A DNA stretch of 64,000 nt from Elusimicrobiota bacterium. Lineage in GTDB: Bacteria > Elusimicrobiota > UBA5214 > JBBAAG01. The notes beneath the pieces are model-generated. The model was not told the origin of the DNA and ran no database searches. It saw only the letters and a list, made by a program, of their open reading frames with translations. Positions 44,944 to 54,132 of this stretch are shown here, piece by piece. Position 1 is the stretch's first letter, and each line of letters begins with the position of its first letter. The DNA lies in NCBI GenBank assembly GCA_041658405.1, contig JBBAAG010000009.1:1-64000 (forward strand), given 5' to 3'. Both the position numbers and the translations under genes were made by a program.

Positions 44944-46935
44944 CTACTTAATTGACGCCCGACGTATCTGCGGTTCCATTAACTCTGTCTTAATTGTTGA
45001 CGGATAATACACGGTTTCGCTTAACAATAACAACGCGAACGCAGTCCCTAGGGACGGTTTTGTTGCACTACTATCTGTGTATCCCCAGTTATCCACCCAG
45101 TAACCGTACCCTCCGCCGCCGGTGGGTTGCTGCATCTTTAAAATAAAATTTGAAAAAACATCTTCCCATACAACCGCTGTTCCACCCGATTGCGAGACAG
45201 AATTACCCGTAGCGCCTGTACGCAGAATACCGTTATTAATCCCGCCTTTAACATAGTTATGCAACCTTAACGATTTCATTATGCCATACATATTGTATAG
45301 CCCTCCGCAATACGCGGGATTACTCGTGCATGTTGTTGACGGCCTAAAAGAATTCGCATAAGTATCAATCCTGGGATTGTCCCACCACCGGCCAAGAAAA
45401 TTTATTGCGCCCTCAACGCGGCTGCAACTATTAGCCGGTGCGGTTTTATTAAGGGTACAGTCCCGTGCAATACTGTTACACCATGAAGTGTTACAAGCGC
45501 AAGCAACCACTGTGGTAGTGTCAAGTGATATATAAAAAAGTGTCTGTAACAATGCAGAAGTACCTGTTATCCAATAATCCTCTTCATCAATCAGCGTAGA
45601 TGGTATTGCTAAATGCGCAACGGTTGAGTACGATGTCACTGGCGTGTTATGACGAAAATAATAAAACCCGCCGCCGTCATAATTCGGTGTTCCGCCACCC
45701 TGCCATTGTAATGATCTAATGACAGATTGTGTACCATAACCACCCTGCATCAACCTATTTTTTACCCATACCGGCGCCTCTATACCCCAAATATCTTCAA
45801 TTGCTGATAATCCCAACACAATCCACTGTGTAGCTGAGAGGTCCGGCTCATCCTGTGGATCATTTGCGAGATATCTCCACCCGGTTGGGGTACTTACATC
45901 TATCTCCGCCCAAGCTGCCCAATCCACAGCGTCTGATAAAACATGCGAAAAATACATCAATGTATTAGAAGAACCAACATGAACCTGCGAACTTACCCTG
46001 ATAGGATTATACGCAGCGCCAAGGGTAAGCATACAGATACCGTGTTCATAAGTATGATGGCATGCCTTATTAGAAAACCTTACCATCTTGCCATTACTGT
46101 TGATATCCGATCCATACCCCGCACCTGAGGAAAAAGATTGAGAATTCAGGATAACAGCATTTTTTAGAAGATAATTAATTCCTTTATTTACACACTCAAC
46201 GAAAATATCCTTAACCCCCCCGGGATCATAAACCGAATGCCCGTGTACCAAAAACGCAGCAAGGCAGAGTGCTGTATCCGCCATTGGATGAGTTGGAGTT
46301 TCAGGTGCATTAGCATAAAAATACTTTCCTGACCAATTCCCGGCACTACCCTGATACAAGTACAGCCATAATAACCCACGCCCTTTAGCAATACTTTCCA
46401 CGATTAACCGTCTTGCTTTTGCAGGGTCAGGATAATCATTTGCAACGGTTATATAAGTCGGATTCACTGCCTTAACCCTTACTGTCATACTATCTACTAT
46501 ACCCAACGTTGAGGCATTCCTTATCTCCAGAGTAGCCGTATAATATGTTATGGGTTCACTACCAACGGTTGAGTACTGATGAGAATCAGACCTTAAATAT
46601 TTATAACTTGCGGCAAGAGGATTTGCACTATCAAAAGCCGGGATTACGACCCATCCCTTAGAAGTACCGTCACCATAAACCCATCTATACTGATAATTTG
46701 CGTATGTCCCGCCGTACGACGGCCTTGGTACAATCCTGCCCCATAAAACAATTTCATCCCATTTTGACTTCCCACCCCAACTCGTTAAATCATACCCGCT
46801 GTTCGACGCAATAACATACGCGTACTGGTCAGCCACAACGTACAGGTCCTCACCGTATAAACATGGCGTTACCATGCTGAATAACGCTGATACCAAAAGC
46901 AATATTATAGTATTACAATTGCCTATCTTCTTCAT
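44944..46935 (-). CDS. Exported alpha/alpha-toroid protein (prenyltransferase/cyclase-like fold) with PKD-like N-domain
   Basis: 663 residues. Signal peptide to about residue 28, then a beta-sandwich with PKD-like YRWVYGDGTSKGW (about 80-160), then helical repeats with squalene-cyclase-like features (TALCLAAFLVHG, CHHTYEHGICMLTLG, PTGWRYLANDPQDEPDLSATQWIVLGLSAI, GYGYWVDNWGYTDSSATKPSLGTAFALLLLSE). Such toroids serve as hydrolases, lyases, cyclases or protein-binding domains, and no catalytic DxDD motif is seen. Its ATG overlaps the stop of the next upstream gene by 4 bases and AGAGGGG precedes it. It lies 18 bases before pilB. Surface or pilus-associated role inferred. Confidence 0.65.
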   Translation of the reverse strand: MKKIGNCNTIILLLVSALFSMVTPCLYGEDLYVVADQYAYVIASNSGYDLTSWGGKSKWDEIVLWGRIVPRPSYGGTYANYQYRWVYGDGTSKGWVVIPAFDSANPLAASYKYLRSDSHQYSTVGSEPITYYTATLEIRNASTLGIVDSMTVRVKAVNPTYITVANDYPDPAKARRLIVESIAKGRGLLWLYLYQGSAGNWSGKYFYANAPETPTHPMADTALCLAAFLVHGHSVYDPGGVKDIFVECVNKGINYLLKNAVILNSQSFSSGAGYGSDINSNGKMVRFSNKACHHTYEHGICMLTLGAAYNPIRVSSQVHVGSSNTLMYFSHVLSDAVDWAAWAEIDVSTPTGWRYLANDPQDEPDLSATQWIVLGLSAIEDIWGIEAPVWVKNRLMQGGYGTQSVIRSLQWQGGGTPNYDGGGFYYFRHNTPVTSYSTVAHLAIPSTLIDEEDYWITGTSALLQTLFYISLDTTTVVACACNTSWCNSIARDCTLNKTAPANSCSRVEGAINFLGRWWDNPRIDTYANSFRPSTTCTSNPAYCGGLYNMYGIMKSLRLHNYVKGGINNGILRTGATGNSVSQSGGTAVVWEDVFSNFILKMQQPTGGGGYGYWVDNWGYTDSSATKPSLGTAFALLLLSETVYYPSTIKTELMEPQIRRASIK

Positions 46936-49070
46936 AACCCCTCTAACGACTTCCTCGCATGACGCAACTGCATGACCTCAACAAAATATGTCGTGAATAA
47001 CGGCTCCTGCGCAACTTTCCATGAACCATCTTTGTTTTGTTCAGTCAACAATTTTTTAGTTACCTCGTCATACCAATAATGTTTAACACCATCACCATCA
47101 ATAACAACCTCTTTTTTTGCCAGATCAAACGCGCGGGCAAGTGCTACTACATAATATTCATAATGATTGGGGTTTGGGTCAAATGGATTTGCTTCCCAAC
47201 CATAATTTTTTTGTATCCACTCCAACGCTTTTTCCGGAAGAACAGTATCCGCTATTGATCCGGTTACCAACAAATTAATTAATCCATCGGCTGTAGCTGA
47301 TCCATAAGAATCCCGGCGAAAATCTTTTGTATACCCAAACCCGCCATCGGTGTTTTGTACTGACTTAAGATAATTTACCGCTTTTATCCATGCTTCATCC
47401 GTCTTCGGATATCCCCAATAGTCATATCCCGCGTTTAAACCAGCCAACGCAAACCGTGTGGCGGTCATATCAGACCGTGAACCTTTATAGTACCCAAACC
47501 CGCCGTCTGTGTTTTGTATACTCTTCAACCACTCAACTGAATCCTTGATAATTCCCTTATACTTAGAATTACCTGTTTTCGCTAAAACTTCAATTGCAAG
47601 CCCAGTGGTGAATGCCAACTTTTTATCTTTCCCTTCCTGCGAAGTTTCCAACAAAAACGTACCGTCATCTTTTCTGTTGTTCAGTATAAACTTCACAGCC
47701 TTATTTAAAACCGGCGTTTCCTCTGTATATCCATGGTTTAAGAAACACAACGCCGCAAGTTCTGTGGTACCCAAGACATAGATTGAAGGAAAACTTCCAT
47801 CCTCTTTTTGTACGGACTCCAAAAACTTTAACGCTTTTTCTAAACTATACACCCGCGCTTCTTCATAAACATCAGGCGATTCTATAGAAAACCTCACTGC
47901 GGTTTCATTCAACAAATCCTTTTGTGCAGCAGTATCCTCTTCTCCCAATGCCGTAGCTGCTGCGCTGCGTAACCAAAAATCCTCGTGTGTAAGAAACTTC
48001 TTTAGTTCCGCTAAATCCTTCTTTTCAGAGAGCAACTCACCCAACCCTTTAATCGCATACCACCGGGTAAGCACTTCTTTTGTATTATCCTCTGCGATAA
48101 TGCGTAACCGCGGAATAATACTTTTCTTATCCCCAACCCTGATTACAGTCTTTATCGCCTGGTTAACAACAGAATTATTCTTATCTTCCAACAATTTTAT
48201 TAACGCATCATCAACAGCAGCGGTACTTTTTGTTAGTCCATCTTGAAGAGTATCAACAGCCATTACCGCCTGTAACCTAACCTCGTCGTTATCATCTGTG
48301 AAAAGCGGAACGATCTCCGCTACAGCAGATACCATTTTTATTTCAGCTATTGCACTCAAAGCTGTACGGCGAACATTCCAAGAAGTGTCCTTCAACGCGG
48401 ACATGTATAATTTAGCAATACTCCCTTTCACCTGTTCATCCACAGGCTTGATACGCCTTAACGTTTCCAGGCACCACCAGCGTAATCCCGGGTTATCATT
48501 AATAAATGCTTTCACTAAAACCGTAACTGCCTGATCTCCATATGCAGCGATATTATCCGCTGCAACTTCACGAACATCGTACGTTGCACTGTAATGATTG
48601 TAATACGGATCAGCCAGTGCTTTTATTAGTAACTCAAGACTTTTTTCATCCTTACTTTTTCCCAACATACGGCACGCATCAATTTTTTGTTTAGGCAACC
48701 CGTTTGCCAACAATTCCTCCGGCGTAGTCCCCATAGGTTTCCCAGCTTTTATTGCCTTAACTTTTTCATACTGTTCTTCTATATTCTTCGTGTTTTCTTT
48801 ATCACCCAGGTTTTGGTATACACTGATTAACAACCCATAAGCTTCAATCCCCATAGGGTCATAATAATCAATTATCTCGTGAAGTTCACGTTTAGCTTCA
48901 ATAAAACGGTTATTATTAACTGCATCTCTTGCTAATTGATAATGGAATAATGTTTCTTCTTGAGTTGGCTCGGAAGACATACCGGTTTGCGGATAAGTAA
49001 GAATAAAGACCGGGCATATTATACTGAATATAACAACGTGTTTATAGAAATTACCAATTTCGTTTACCAA
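46932..49070 (-). CDS. Exported HEAT-repeat plus alpha/alpha-toroid protein, first gene of the pilus operon
   Basis: About 712 residues. A hydrophobic export signal (FYKHVVIFSIICPVFILTY) leads to a short TPR-like part, then HEAT repeats (about 125-400; DNIAAYGDQAVTVLVKAF, RRTALSAIAEIKMVSAVAEIVPLF, RSAAATALGEEDTA). The second half has prenyltransferase-type repeats (LKFLESVQKEDGSF, LKSIQNTDGGFGYYKG, LKSVQNTDGGFGYTKD, LTEQNKDGSWKV). TTG 49070 directly after GGAGGGG is the likely start; an upstream TTG at 49088 overlaps that site. It is coupled to the second toroid gene and shares its second-half fold. Binding or enzymatic role unknown. Confidence 0.7.
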   Translation of the reverse strand: MVNEIGNFYKHVVIFSIICPVFILTYPQTGMSSEPTQEETLFHYQLARDAVNNNRFIEAKRELHEIIDYYDPMGIEAYGLLISVYQNLGDKENTKNIEEQYEKVKAIKAGKPMGTTPEELLANGLPKQKIDACRMLGKSKDEKSLELLIKALADPYYNHYSATYDVREVAADNIAAYGDQAVTVLVKAFINDNPGLRWWCLETLRRIKPVDEQVKGSIAKLYMSALKDTSWNVRRTALSAIAEIKMVSAVAEIVPLFTDDNDEVRLQAVMAVDTLQDGLTKSTAAVDDALIKLLEDKNNSVVNQAIKTVIRVGDKKSIIPRLRIIAEDNTKEVLTRWYAIKGLGELLSEKKDLAELKKFLTHEDFWLRSAAATALGEEDTAAQKDLLNETAVRFSIESPDVYEEARVYSLEKALKFLESVQKEDGSFPSIYVLGTTELAALCFLNHGYTEETPVLNKAVKFILNNRKDDGTFLLETSQEGKDKKLAFTTGLAIEVLAKTGNSKYKGIIKDSVEWLKSIQNTDGGFGYYKGSRSDMTATRFALAGLNAGYDYWGYPKTDEAWIKAVNYLKSVQNTDGGFGYTKDFRRDSYGSATADGLINLLVTGSIADTVLPEKALEWIQKNYGWEANPFDPNPNHYEYYVVALARAFDLAKKEVVIDGDGVKHYWYDEVTKKLLTEQNKDGSWKVAQEPLFTTYFVEVMQLRHARKSLEGL

Positions 49071-49146
49071 AAACCCCTCCGTATTCAAGATGAAATATCC
49101 CTAAAGCAATACGACATGTGTTATAGTACCCAATACTATTATATAG

Positions 49147-49175
49147 AGTATAAATAAAATTATAAGTAAAGTAAA
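49147..49175 (-). promoter_or_regulatory. Candidate promoter of the 14-gene pilus operon
   Basis: TTTACT (49175-49170), 17-base spacer, TATACT (49152-49147) on the minus strand, in the only sizeable gap before the toroid genes. The -35 is weak. All pilus genes downstream are spaced by 0-63 bases. Confidence 0.4.
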
Positions 49176-49196
49176 CAAGAAAAAAAGTAGATTATA

Positions 49197-50816
49197 TTAC
49201 TTCTCTATTAAACTGCGCGCGCAACGGAACCCCACGAACTGCGACGCCTTCTTGGGTTCAAAATATCCGCGGTATGAACTATGCATAACATCCTGTAAAT
49301 CATCCCACCCGCCGCCACGACAGATTTTGTACATCCCCTCTTTTGGCCCTACAGGGTTTTCCCTGGGTGATTGCGTATAATATTTTTCGTCATACCAATC
49401 CTCGCACCACTCCCACGCATTACCCGCCATATTATAACACCCGTAAACACTGCGCCCATCCTTATTTGCATTAACCGCGGTTGCCCATAGTGATGCGTTC
49501 ACCGCGGTTTGCGCGCGATTAGCGTACCATAGATTACCCCAGGGAAACCGCCGCCCGGCAGTACCCCTCGCAGCTTTTTCCCATTCCGCTTCCGTAGGTA
49601 AACGTTTCCCCGCCCATTTAGCATACGCCCCTGCATCGTTCCAGGTTACCCCGAGCACAGGATGGCCAGGCTCACGGTTATTCTTATCCCATTTCCCTTC
49701 AGATTGATAATTCGTTGCATTAACAAACTCTGTGTACTCACGGTTGGTGACTTCATATTTATCAATATAATACGCGTTAAGATAAACCTCATGTTCCGGG
49801 CGTTCATTACCGTTTTGAGTATTTGATCCCATAATAAACTTCCCTGCGGGGATCAAGATCTCGGGGGTCTCCGGGTCAGAATCCGGAAGGAATCTGCGTG
49901 CACCAAAAAACCGTCCTTGATAATACTCATCATTAAGTTCACCGACGGTAATACCATTTTTTGTACTGGCATGAATAAAATTCCCATTCCCCGCATAAAT
50001 ACCGGTATGCGACGCGCCGGGACGGTAGGTTGTAAAATATACAGCATCCCCGGGCTTCAGTTCTTCTCTGGTTATAATAGTTCCATACGCGCACTGCGGA
50101 CGGCAGTCACGCGGAATAATTATACCGTTCTGCCGATAAGTACTATAGGTAAATCCTGAACAATCAAACCCCTTACTAGAATTTGCACCCCATACATATG
50201 GTATTGCCATATACTTCTTCGCTGTAGTAACAATATTCGCACGGACTTCATCTTCTGTTAGTTCACGCCGGGTATTAACCACCGCCGCACTGGACGAAAC
50301 ATAACCGTAGGTATACCCGTTCTTCCCTACCGGAGCTAAAACCTTGAACCATCCCGTCTGCTCGGATTCAAACGGTAAAATCACACCCGCAGAAATGTTC
50401 TCAACAATTTTTGTTAATGTCTTGGTATCAACAAATATATCCGTCAGTGTATCGATAACCAACACCTGTCTTTTATTAATTTTTTGCAGATACTCATTAA
50501 CTTTTTTGCCGGTATACACTGCCTCTTTTTCTACCCATCCGAGATAATCACCCTGGGAGTCCAAGGTTAGTTTCACCCAGCCAGGCTGTTCCTCTATTAC
50601 CTTTACAGTATCCCCGTACATCGCCTGGGTTAAGATTTCAGCTTCCGCTGAAGGATCACGGTACAGCCATGCCAGCGGCACTGTTACAATTCCCGGGGTA
50701 CTTTCATCAATACCGTTACCGTTTTTCATATCCGCCCCGCTGTTTCCTGGAAAGACCATGTTTCCCGCACTTGCGATAACTATCACCGCAGCACATGCTA
50801 ACCATCCTTTTTTCAT
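49197..50816 (-). CDS. Exported SH3-NlpC/P60-FGE-like fusion protein
   Basis: 539 residues. Signal peptide to about 29, two SH3b-like domains (about 42-100 and 115-180), an NlpC/P60 peptidase domain with catalytic C219 (FDCSGF), H270 (ASHTGIY) and H282 (FIHAST), then a complete FGE-sulfatase/SUMF1-like domain from about 315 (IPAGKFIMGS, YYIDKYEVTNREYTEFV, PVLGVTWNDAGAYAKWAGKRLPTEAEWEKAARG, NAWEWCEDWYDE, FVGFRCAR). The peptidase cuts peptidoglycan stem peptides. The FGE-like domain may bind or modify a partner; family members often lack true FGE activity. It follows argD by 19 bases. AGAGGGG precedes the ATG. Confidence 0.88.
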   Translation of the reverse strand: MKKGWLACAAVIVIASAGNMVFPGNSGADMKNGNGIDESTPGIVTVPLAWLYRDPSAEAEILTQAMYGDTVKVIEEQPGWVKLTLDSQGDYLGWVEKEAVYTGKKVNEYLQKINKRQVLVIDTLTDIFVDTKTLTKIVENISAGVILPFESEQTGWFKVLAPVGKNGYTYGYVSSSAAVVNTRRELTEDEVRANIVTTAKKYMAIPYVWGANSSKGFDCSGFTYSTYRQNGIIIPRDCRPQCAYGTIITREELKPGDAVYFTTYRPGASHTGIYAGNGNFIHASTKNGITVGELNDEYYQGRFFGARRFLPDSDPETPEILIPAGKFIMGSNTQNGNERPEHEVYLNAYYIDKYEVTNREYTEFVNATNYQSEGKWDKNNREPGHPVLGVTWNDAGAYAKWAGKRLPTEAEWEKAARGTAGRRFPWGNLWYANRAQTAVNASLWATAVNANKDGRSVYGCYNMAGNAWEWCEDWYDEKYYTQSPRENPVGPKEGMYKICRGGGWDDLQDVMHSSYRGYFEPKKASQFVGFRCARSLIEK

Positions 50817-50835
50817 AACCCCTCTTTTAATAGAA

Positions 50836-52032
50836 TTACTTTTTTAATACCGTATCTAACGCGGTATCCACAATTTTTACCGCCCGGTCAATATCAGTTT
50901 TTGTTATAAAATACGACGGTAAAAACCGTGCCACCGTATTATGCGTACAGTTTATCAATAACCCGTTTTTCTGGCACTGCTTAACAACATCTCCACCGGG
51001 TTCTTTAAGATCTATACCTATCATTAACCCGATCCCGCGTATCTCCTTAATCCCCTCGTATTTAAATTTCAGTGTATTAAGCTTATCCTTAAAATATTTT
51101 CCTAAAGCCACAACTTTAGACAATACCGATGGAGTGAGTTGTTTAACCACTTCCACTGCAGCTGCACTGATAATAGGATTCGCACCGAATGTTGACCCAT
51201 GATCACCGTAGGACATATACTTTGCAACCTCCGGAACAACAACCGTTGCGCCAATAGGCAGCCCGTTTGCCAACCCTTTCGCAAAAGTTATGATATCCGG
51301 CTTAACTCCGTGATAATTTTGGTACCCGCAAAACTTACCGGTCCTCCCGAGCCCGCACTGTACCTCGTCGAATATCATCAGTATTTTATGTGATTTACAA
51401 AGTTTTACAAGCGCGGACATAAATTTAGGATCAGCGATGTGTACCCCGCCCTCACCCTGGACTGCTTCTATCATTACAGCCACGGTCTTTTTGTTAACCA
51501 ACCGTTTTACTGACACGATATCGTTAAACTTTGCGTACTTAAACCCTGCAACCATTGGCCCAAAATTTTTCCGGAACTTTGCCTGCCCGGTAGCTGAAAT
51601 TGTAGCAATTGTACGCCCGTGGAATGAATTCTCAAACGTAATAATCTCATACCTCTTTTTATTACCGGTACTCGCGCCGTACCGCCGTACCGCCTTGATT
51701 GCGCATTCATTAGCTTCCGCACCGGAATTTGAAAAAAACACGTACCCTTTTTTAACAGTATTATTTATCAACAATTCAGCAAGCGCAGTTGACGGTTTTG
51801 TGTAATACAAATTTGATGTATGCCCCAGGAGTTTAACCTGTTTTGTGATAGCGGCTATTACCCGGGGATTACAATGCCCGAGGATTGTTACGCTTATCCC
51901 CGCGAGAAAATCAAGATACTTTTTTCCGTTAATATCCCACACATACTGGCCTTTGCCTTTTGTCAGTACCAACTCATTACGTTTATATGTTTGCCAGATA
52001 AACGTTTTATCTTTTTCAATTAAATGTTTCAT
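50836..52032 (-). CDS. argD: Acetylornithine aminotransferase
   Basis: 398 residues, class III aminotransferase. The PLP-binding Lys is K252 (IITFAKGLANGLPIGA), with the Asp of IFDEVQCGLGRTG before it and SNSGAEANECAIKAVRRY and FENSFHGRT upstream. It makes N-acetylornithine in arginine synthesis. Succinyldiaminopimelate aminotransferase is a possible second activity. 13-base gap from argB. Confidence 0.93.
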   Translation of the reverse strand: MKHLIEKDKTFIWQTYKRNELVLTKGKGQYVWDINGKKYLDFLAGISVTILGHCNPRVIAAITKQVKLLGHTSNLYYTKPSTALAELLINNTVKKGYVFFSNSGAEANECAIKAVRRYGASTGNKKRYEIITFENSFHGRTIATISATGQAKFRKNFGPMVAGFKYAKFNDIVSVKRLVNKKTVAVMIEAVQGEGGVHIADPKFMSALVKLCKSHKILMIFDEVQCGLGRTGKFCGYQNYHGVKPDIITFAKGLANGLPIGATVVVPEVAKYMSYGDHGSTFGANPIISAAAVEVVKQLTPSVLSKVVALGKYFKDKLNTLKFKYEGIKEIRGIGLMIGIDLKEPGGDVVKQCQKNGLLINCTHNTVARFLPSYFITKTDIDRAVKIVDTALDTVLKK

Positions 52033-52045
52033 TTTGTTCTTTTCT

Positions 52046-52795
52046 CTACCTTATAACCCTTGTATTTTTTACATTGTTACCCCAGCAATTATTGGTGATA
52101 ACAACTTCCCCCACGCCTTTTTTTATTGTCTCCACACATGACCTGATCTTGGGTATCATCCCGCCGGTAATTATGCCGGTGGATATCATTTTGTTAACAT
52201 TCCCGGTACGTACTATAGGGACAACATTACCTTGAGCATCCAGTACACCGGGAACATCGGTAAGGAATACCAGCCTCCGCGCGTGTAACGCCACAGCGAC
52301 TTCCGCAGCGAAAGTGTCAGCGTTAAGATTCAACGCGCTACACGTTTTTTTGTTAGTTGCGATCGGTGATATCACTGGAACAATGTTTTGTTTTATCAAT
52401 ACGTGTATCACTCCAGGATTGATTTTAACAGTTTTCCCAACGAACCCCAGTTTTTTTATAGGTTTTGCGTACACCATCCCGGCATCCCGGCCGGATAACC
52501 CTACCGCCGTGATACCGCAGGTGTTAAATTCAGCAACCAGTTGTTTATTAACCTTACCGGATAACACCATCTCCGCTGCAGATAAGGTTTCCTCATCGGT
52601 AAACCTCAATCCATTAACAAACTTGGTTTTAATCCCCAACCGGTCAAGCAACTGCGTTATTTCCTTACCCCCGCCGTGAATGATCACCACCGCGTGTGTA
52701 CGAATAAGTTTTTTTGTGTACCCAAAAAACGCGTGTTTAAGCTTCACATCTTTTAATACGCTACCGCCGTATTTAATTACTACTAAATCTTTCAT
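52046..52795 (-). CDS. argB: Acetylglutamate kinase
   Basis: 249 residues of the amino acid kinase fold: VIKYGGSVLKD near the start, VIIHGGGKEITQLLDRLGI, GLSGRDAGMVYAKP, NLNADTFAAEVAVALHARRLVFLTDVPGVLD and GGMIPKIRSCVETIKKGV. It phosphorylates N-acetylglutamate, the committed arginine step. First gene of argB-argD-(NlpC/P60), with GGAG upstream of the ATG and a promoter in the gap. Confidence 0.95.
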   Translation of the reverse strand: MKDLVVIKYGGSVLKDVKLKHAFFGYTKKLIRTHAVVIIHGGGKEITQLLDRLGIKTKFVNGLRFTDEETLSAAEMVLSGKVNKQLVAEFNTCGITAVGLSGRDAGMVYAKPIKKLGFVGKTVKINPGVIHVLIKQNIVPVISPIATNKKTCSALNLNADTFAAEVAVALHARRLVFLTDVPGVLDAQGNVVPIVRTGNVNKMISTGIITGGMIPKIRSCVETIKKGVGEVVITNNCWGNNVKNTRVIR

Positions 52796-52842
52796 AAAAA
52801 CATAGCTCCATGTTTCAAATAAATAATAAATGTGTTAAAATT

Positions 52843-52870
52843 ATTATACTAGATTTCGATGGATAAACAA
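52843..52870 (-). promoter_or_regulatory. argB-argD promoter
   Basis: TTGTTT (52870-52865), 16-base spacer, TATAAT (52848-52843) on the minus strand. No ARG box could be confirmed by eye. A plus-strand TATAAT near 52917 may serve the divergent gene but has no good -35. Confidence 0.5.
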
Positions 52871-52948
52871 AAACTATAGAATAATTATTAACATACCTGT
52901 TTTATATATTGTTTACTATAATTACATTAATATGACAAGGCACAATAA

Positions 52949-54121
52949 ATGAATAGAAATACGCTAATCATCTGCTTAAGTATAGTTGTTTTATGTTTTA
53001 ATAATGCATATTCGGAAAATCAAAAATTAAACATCGCAGTTGCAGATTTCAACGCACGAAATGTCAGCGAGTTAGATTCAGCTGCAATATCGGATTTGGT
53101 ACGGACAGAACTTGTACGCCTCGATTCATACAATGTTGTAGACCGTGGAAACATGGAAAAAATATTGGCGGAACAGAAGTTTCAATTACAAAACTGTACC
53201 GATCAAGAATGCATTATTAAAATGGGTAGATTACTTAACGTAGAAAAGATAGTTACCGGATATGTAATCAAAATAGAAGGTGTTTACCAAATTTCTATAA
53301 GTTTTGTTAATGTTGAGACTGGTAAAATAGAGCAATCCGAACGTATGCGATGTATAAATACCCGGGATTTCGCCAAACTGACAGAAAATTTGGTATTGAA
53401 ACTAACTCGAAAAGACGAAGTGTCACAATCAAATATTTCTACTGGATTACAGATAACTGAAATTATTGACAAAGAAAAGATTATAGTGAATAAAGGAAAG
53501 TTTGATAATATGCGAGTTGGCGGCATTTATTTGGTTATCAACAACAAATCGCAAAAGAAGGGGTATATTAGAATTATAGAAACGGGGAACATTACTTCCA
53601 CCGCTCTGATAATAGATGAGCGAGAAAGTAAAATATCAGCCGAAGACTTCTTGAAATATTCGTATTTTTACTATAGATGGGGACTTGGATTCAAGATATC
53701 CTTTCCTTCACAAGCAATGATTTGTTTAAATTATCGTGATGATATAAGACTAGGCTTTGAATTAAGTCTTGGTGAGAATGGTACAGATTTTTATACAAGT
53801 ATTGAGGGAAGTGGACAAATGAGAGTGAATTGTATCAAATATATGATTCCAATCGTAATTAGGTACTATTCTTTTATTAACGACTTTTTAACTGCATATA
53901 CCGGTGGCGGACTTTCCCTTGGTCGCTATGGGTATGGAAACGAAACAATATATAAAATAAAACCTGTTTTTTGCATGGGATTAGAATGGCTGCTTTATTC
54001 ACAATTAAGTGCATGTATTGACTATAAACAATACGTTGGGATGGAAACATTTATGGACCACTCAACAGATATAGGATCTTTTAATATTGGCGTGAGTTAT
54101 CATTTTATTTCAAAAATATGA
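52949..54121 (+). CDS. CsgG-like domain plus predicted outer-membrane barrel (tandem copy 1)
   Basis: 390 residues. A signal peptide is followed by a CsgG-like domain (about 27-155: IAVADFNARNVSELDSAAISDLVRTELVRL, YNVVDRGNMEKILAEQKFQL, NCTDQECIIKMGRLLNVEKIVTGYVIKI, FVNVETGKIEQSERMRC) containing a C...C pair. A linker domain (about 155-235) leads to a beta-rich region with alternating aromatic residues that ends in YHFISKI, like an outer-membrane barrel. AAGG stands before the ATG. AT-rich. Stop overlaps the region just before the next start. Function unknown; an envelope export or sensing role is possible. Confidence 0.7.
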   Translation: MNRNTLIICLSIVVLCFNNAYSENQKLNIAVADFNARNVSELDSAAISDLVRTELVRLDSYNVVDRGNMEKILAEQKFQLQNCTDQECIIKMGRLLNVEKIVTGYVIKIEGVYQISISFVNVETGKIEQSERMRCINTRDFAKLTENLVLKLTRKDEVSQSNISTGLQITEIIDKEKIIVNKGKFDNMRVGGIYLVINNKSQKKGYIRIIETGNITSTALIIDERESKISAEDFLKYSYFYYRWGLGFKISFPSQAMICLNYRDDIRLGFELSLGENGTDFYTSIEGSGQMRVNCIKYMIPIVIRYYSFINDFLTAYTGGGLSLGRYGYGNETIYKIKPVFCMGLEWLLYSQLSACIDYKQYVGMETFMDHSTDIGSFNIGVSYHFISKI

Positions 54122-54132
54122 GGTTTATTATA

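Noticed and set aside
49180..49202. Terminator after the NlpC/P60 gene (AAGTA-N8-TACTT followed by T residues)
   Set aside because: Only a 5-bp AT-rich stem; too weak to call.
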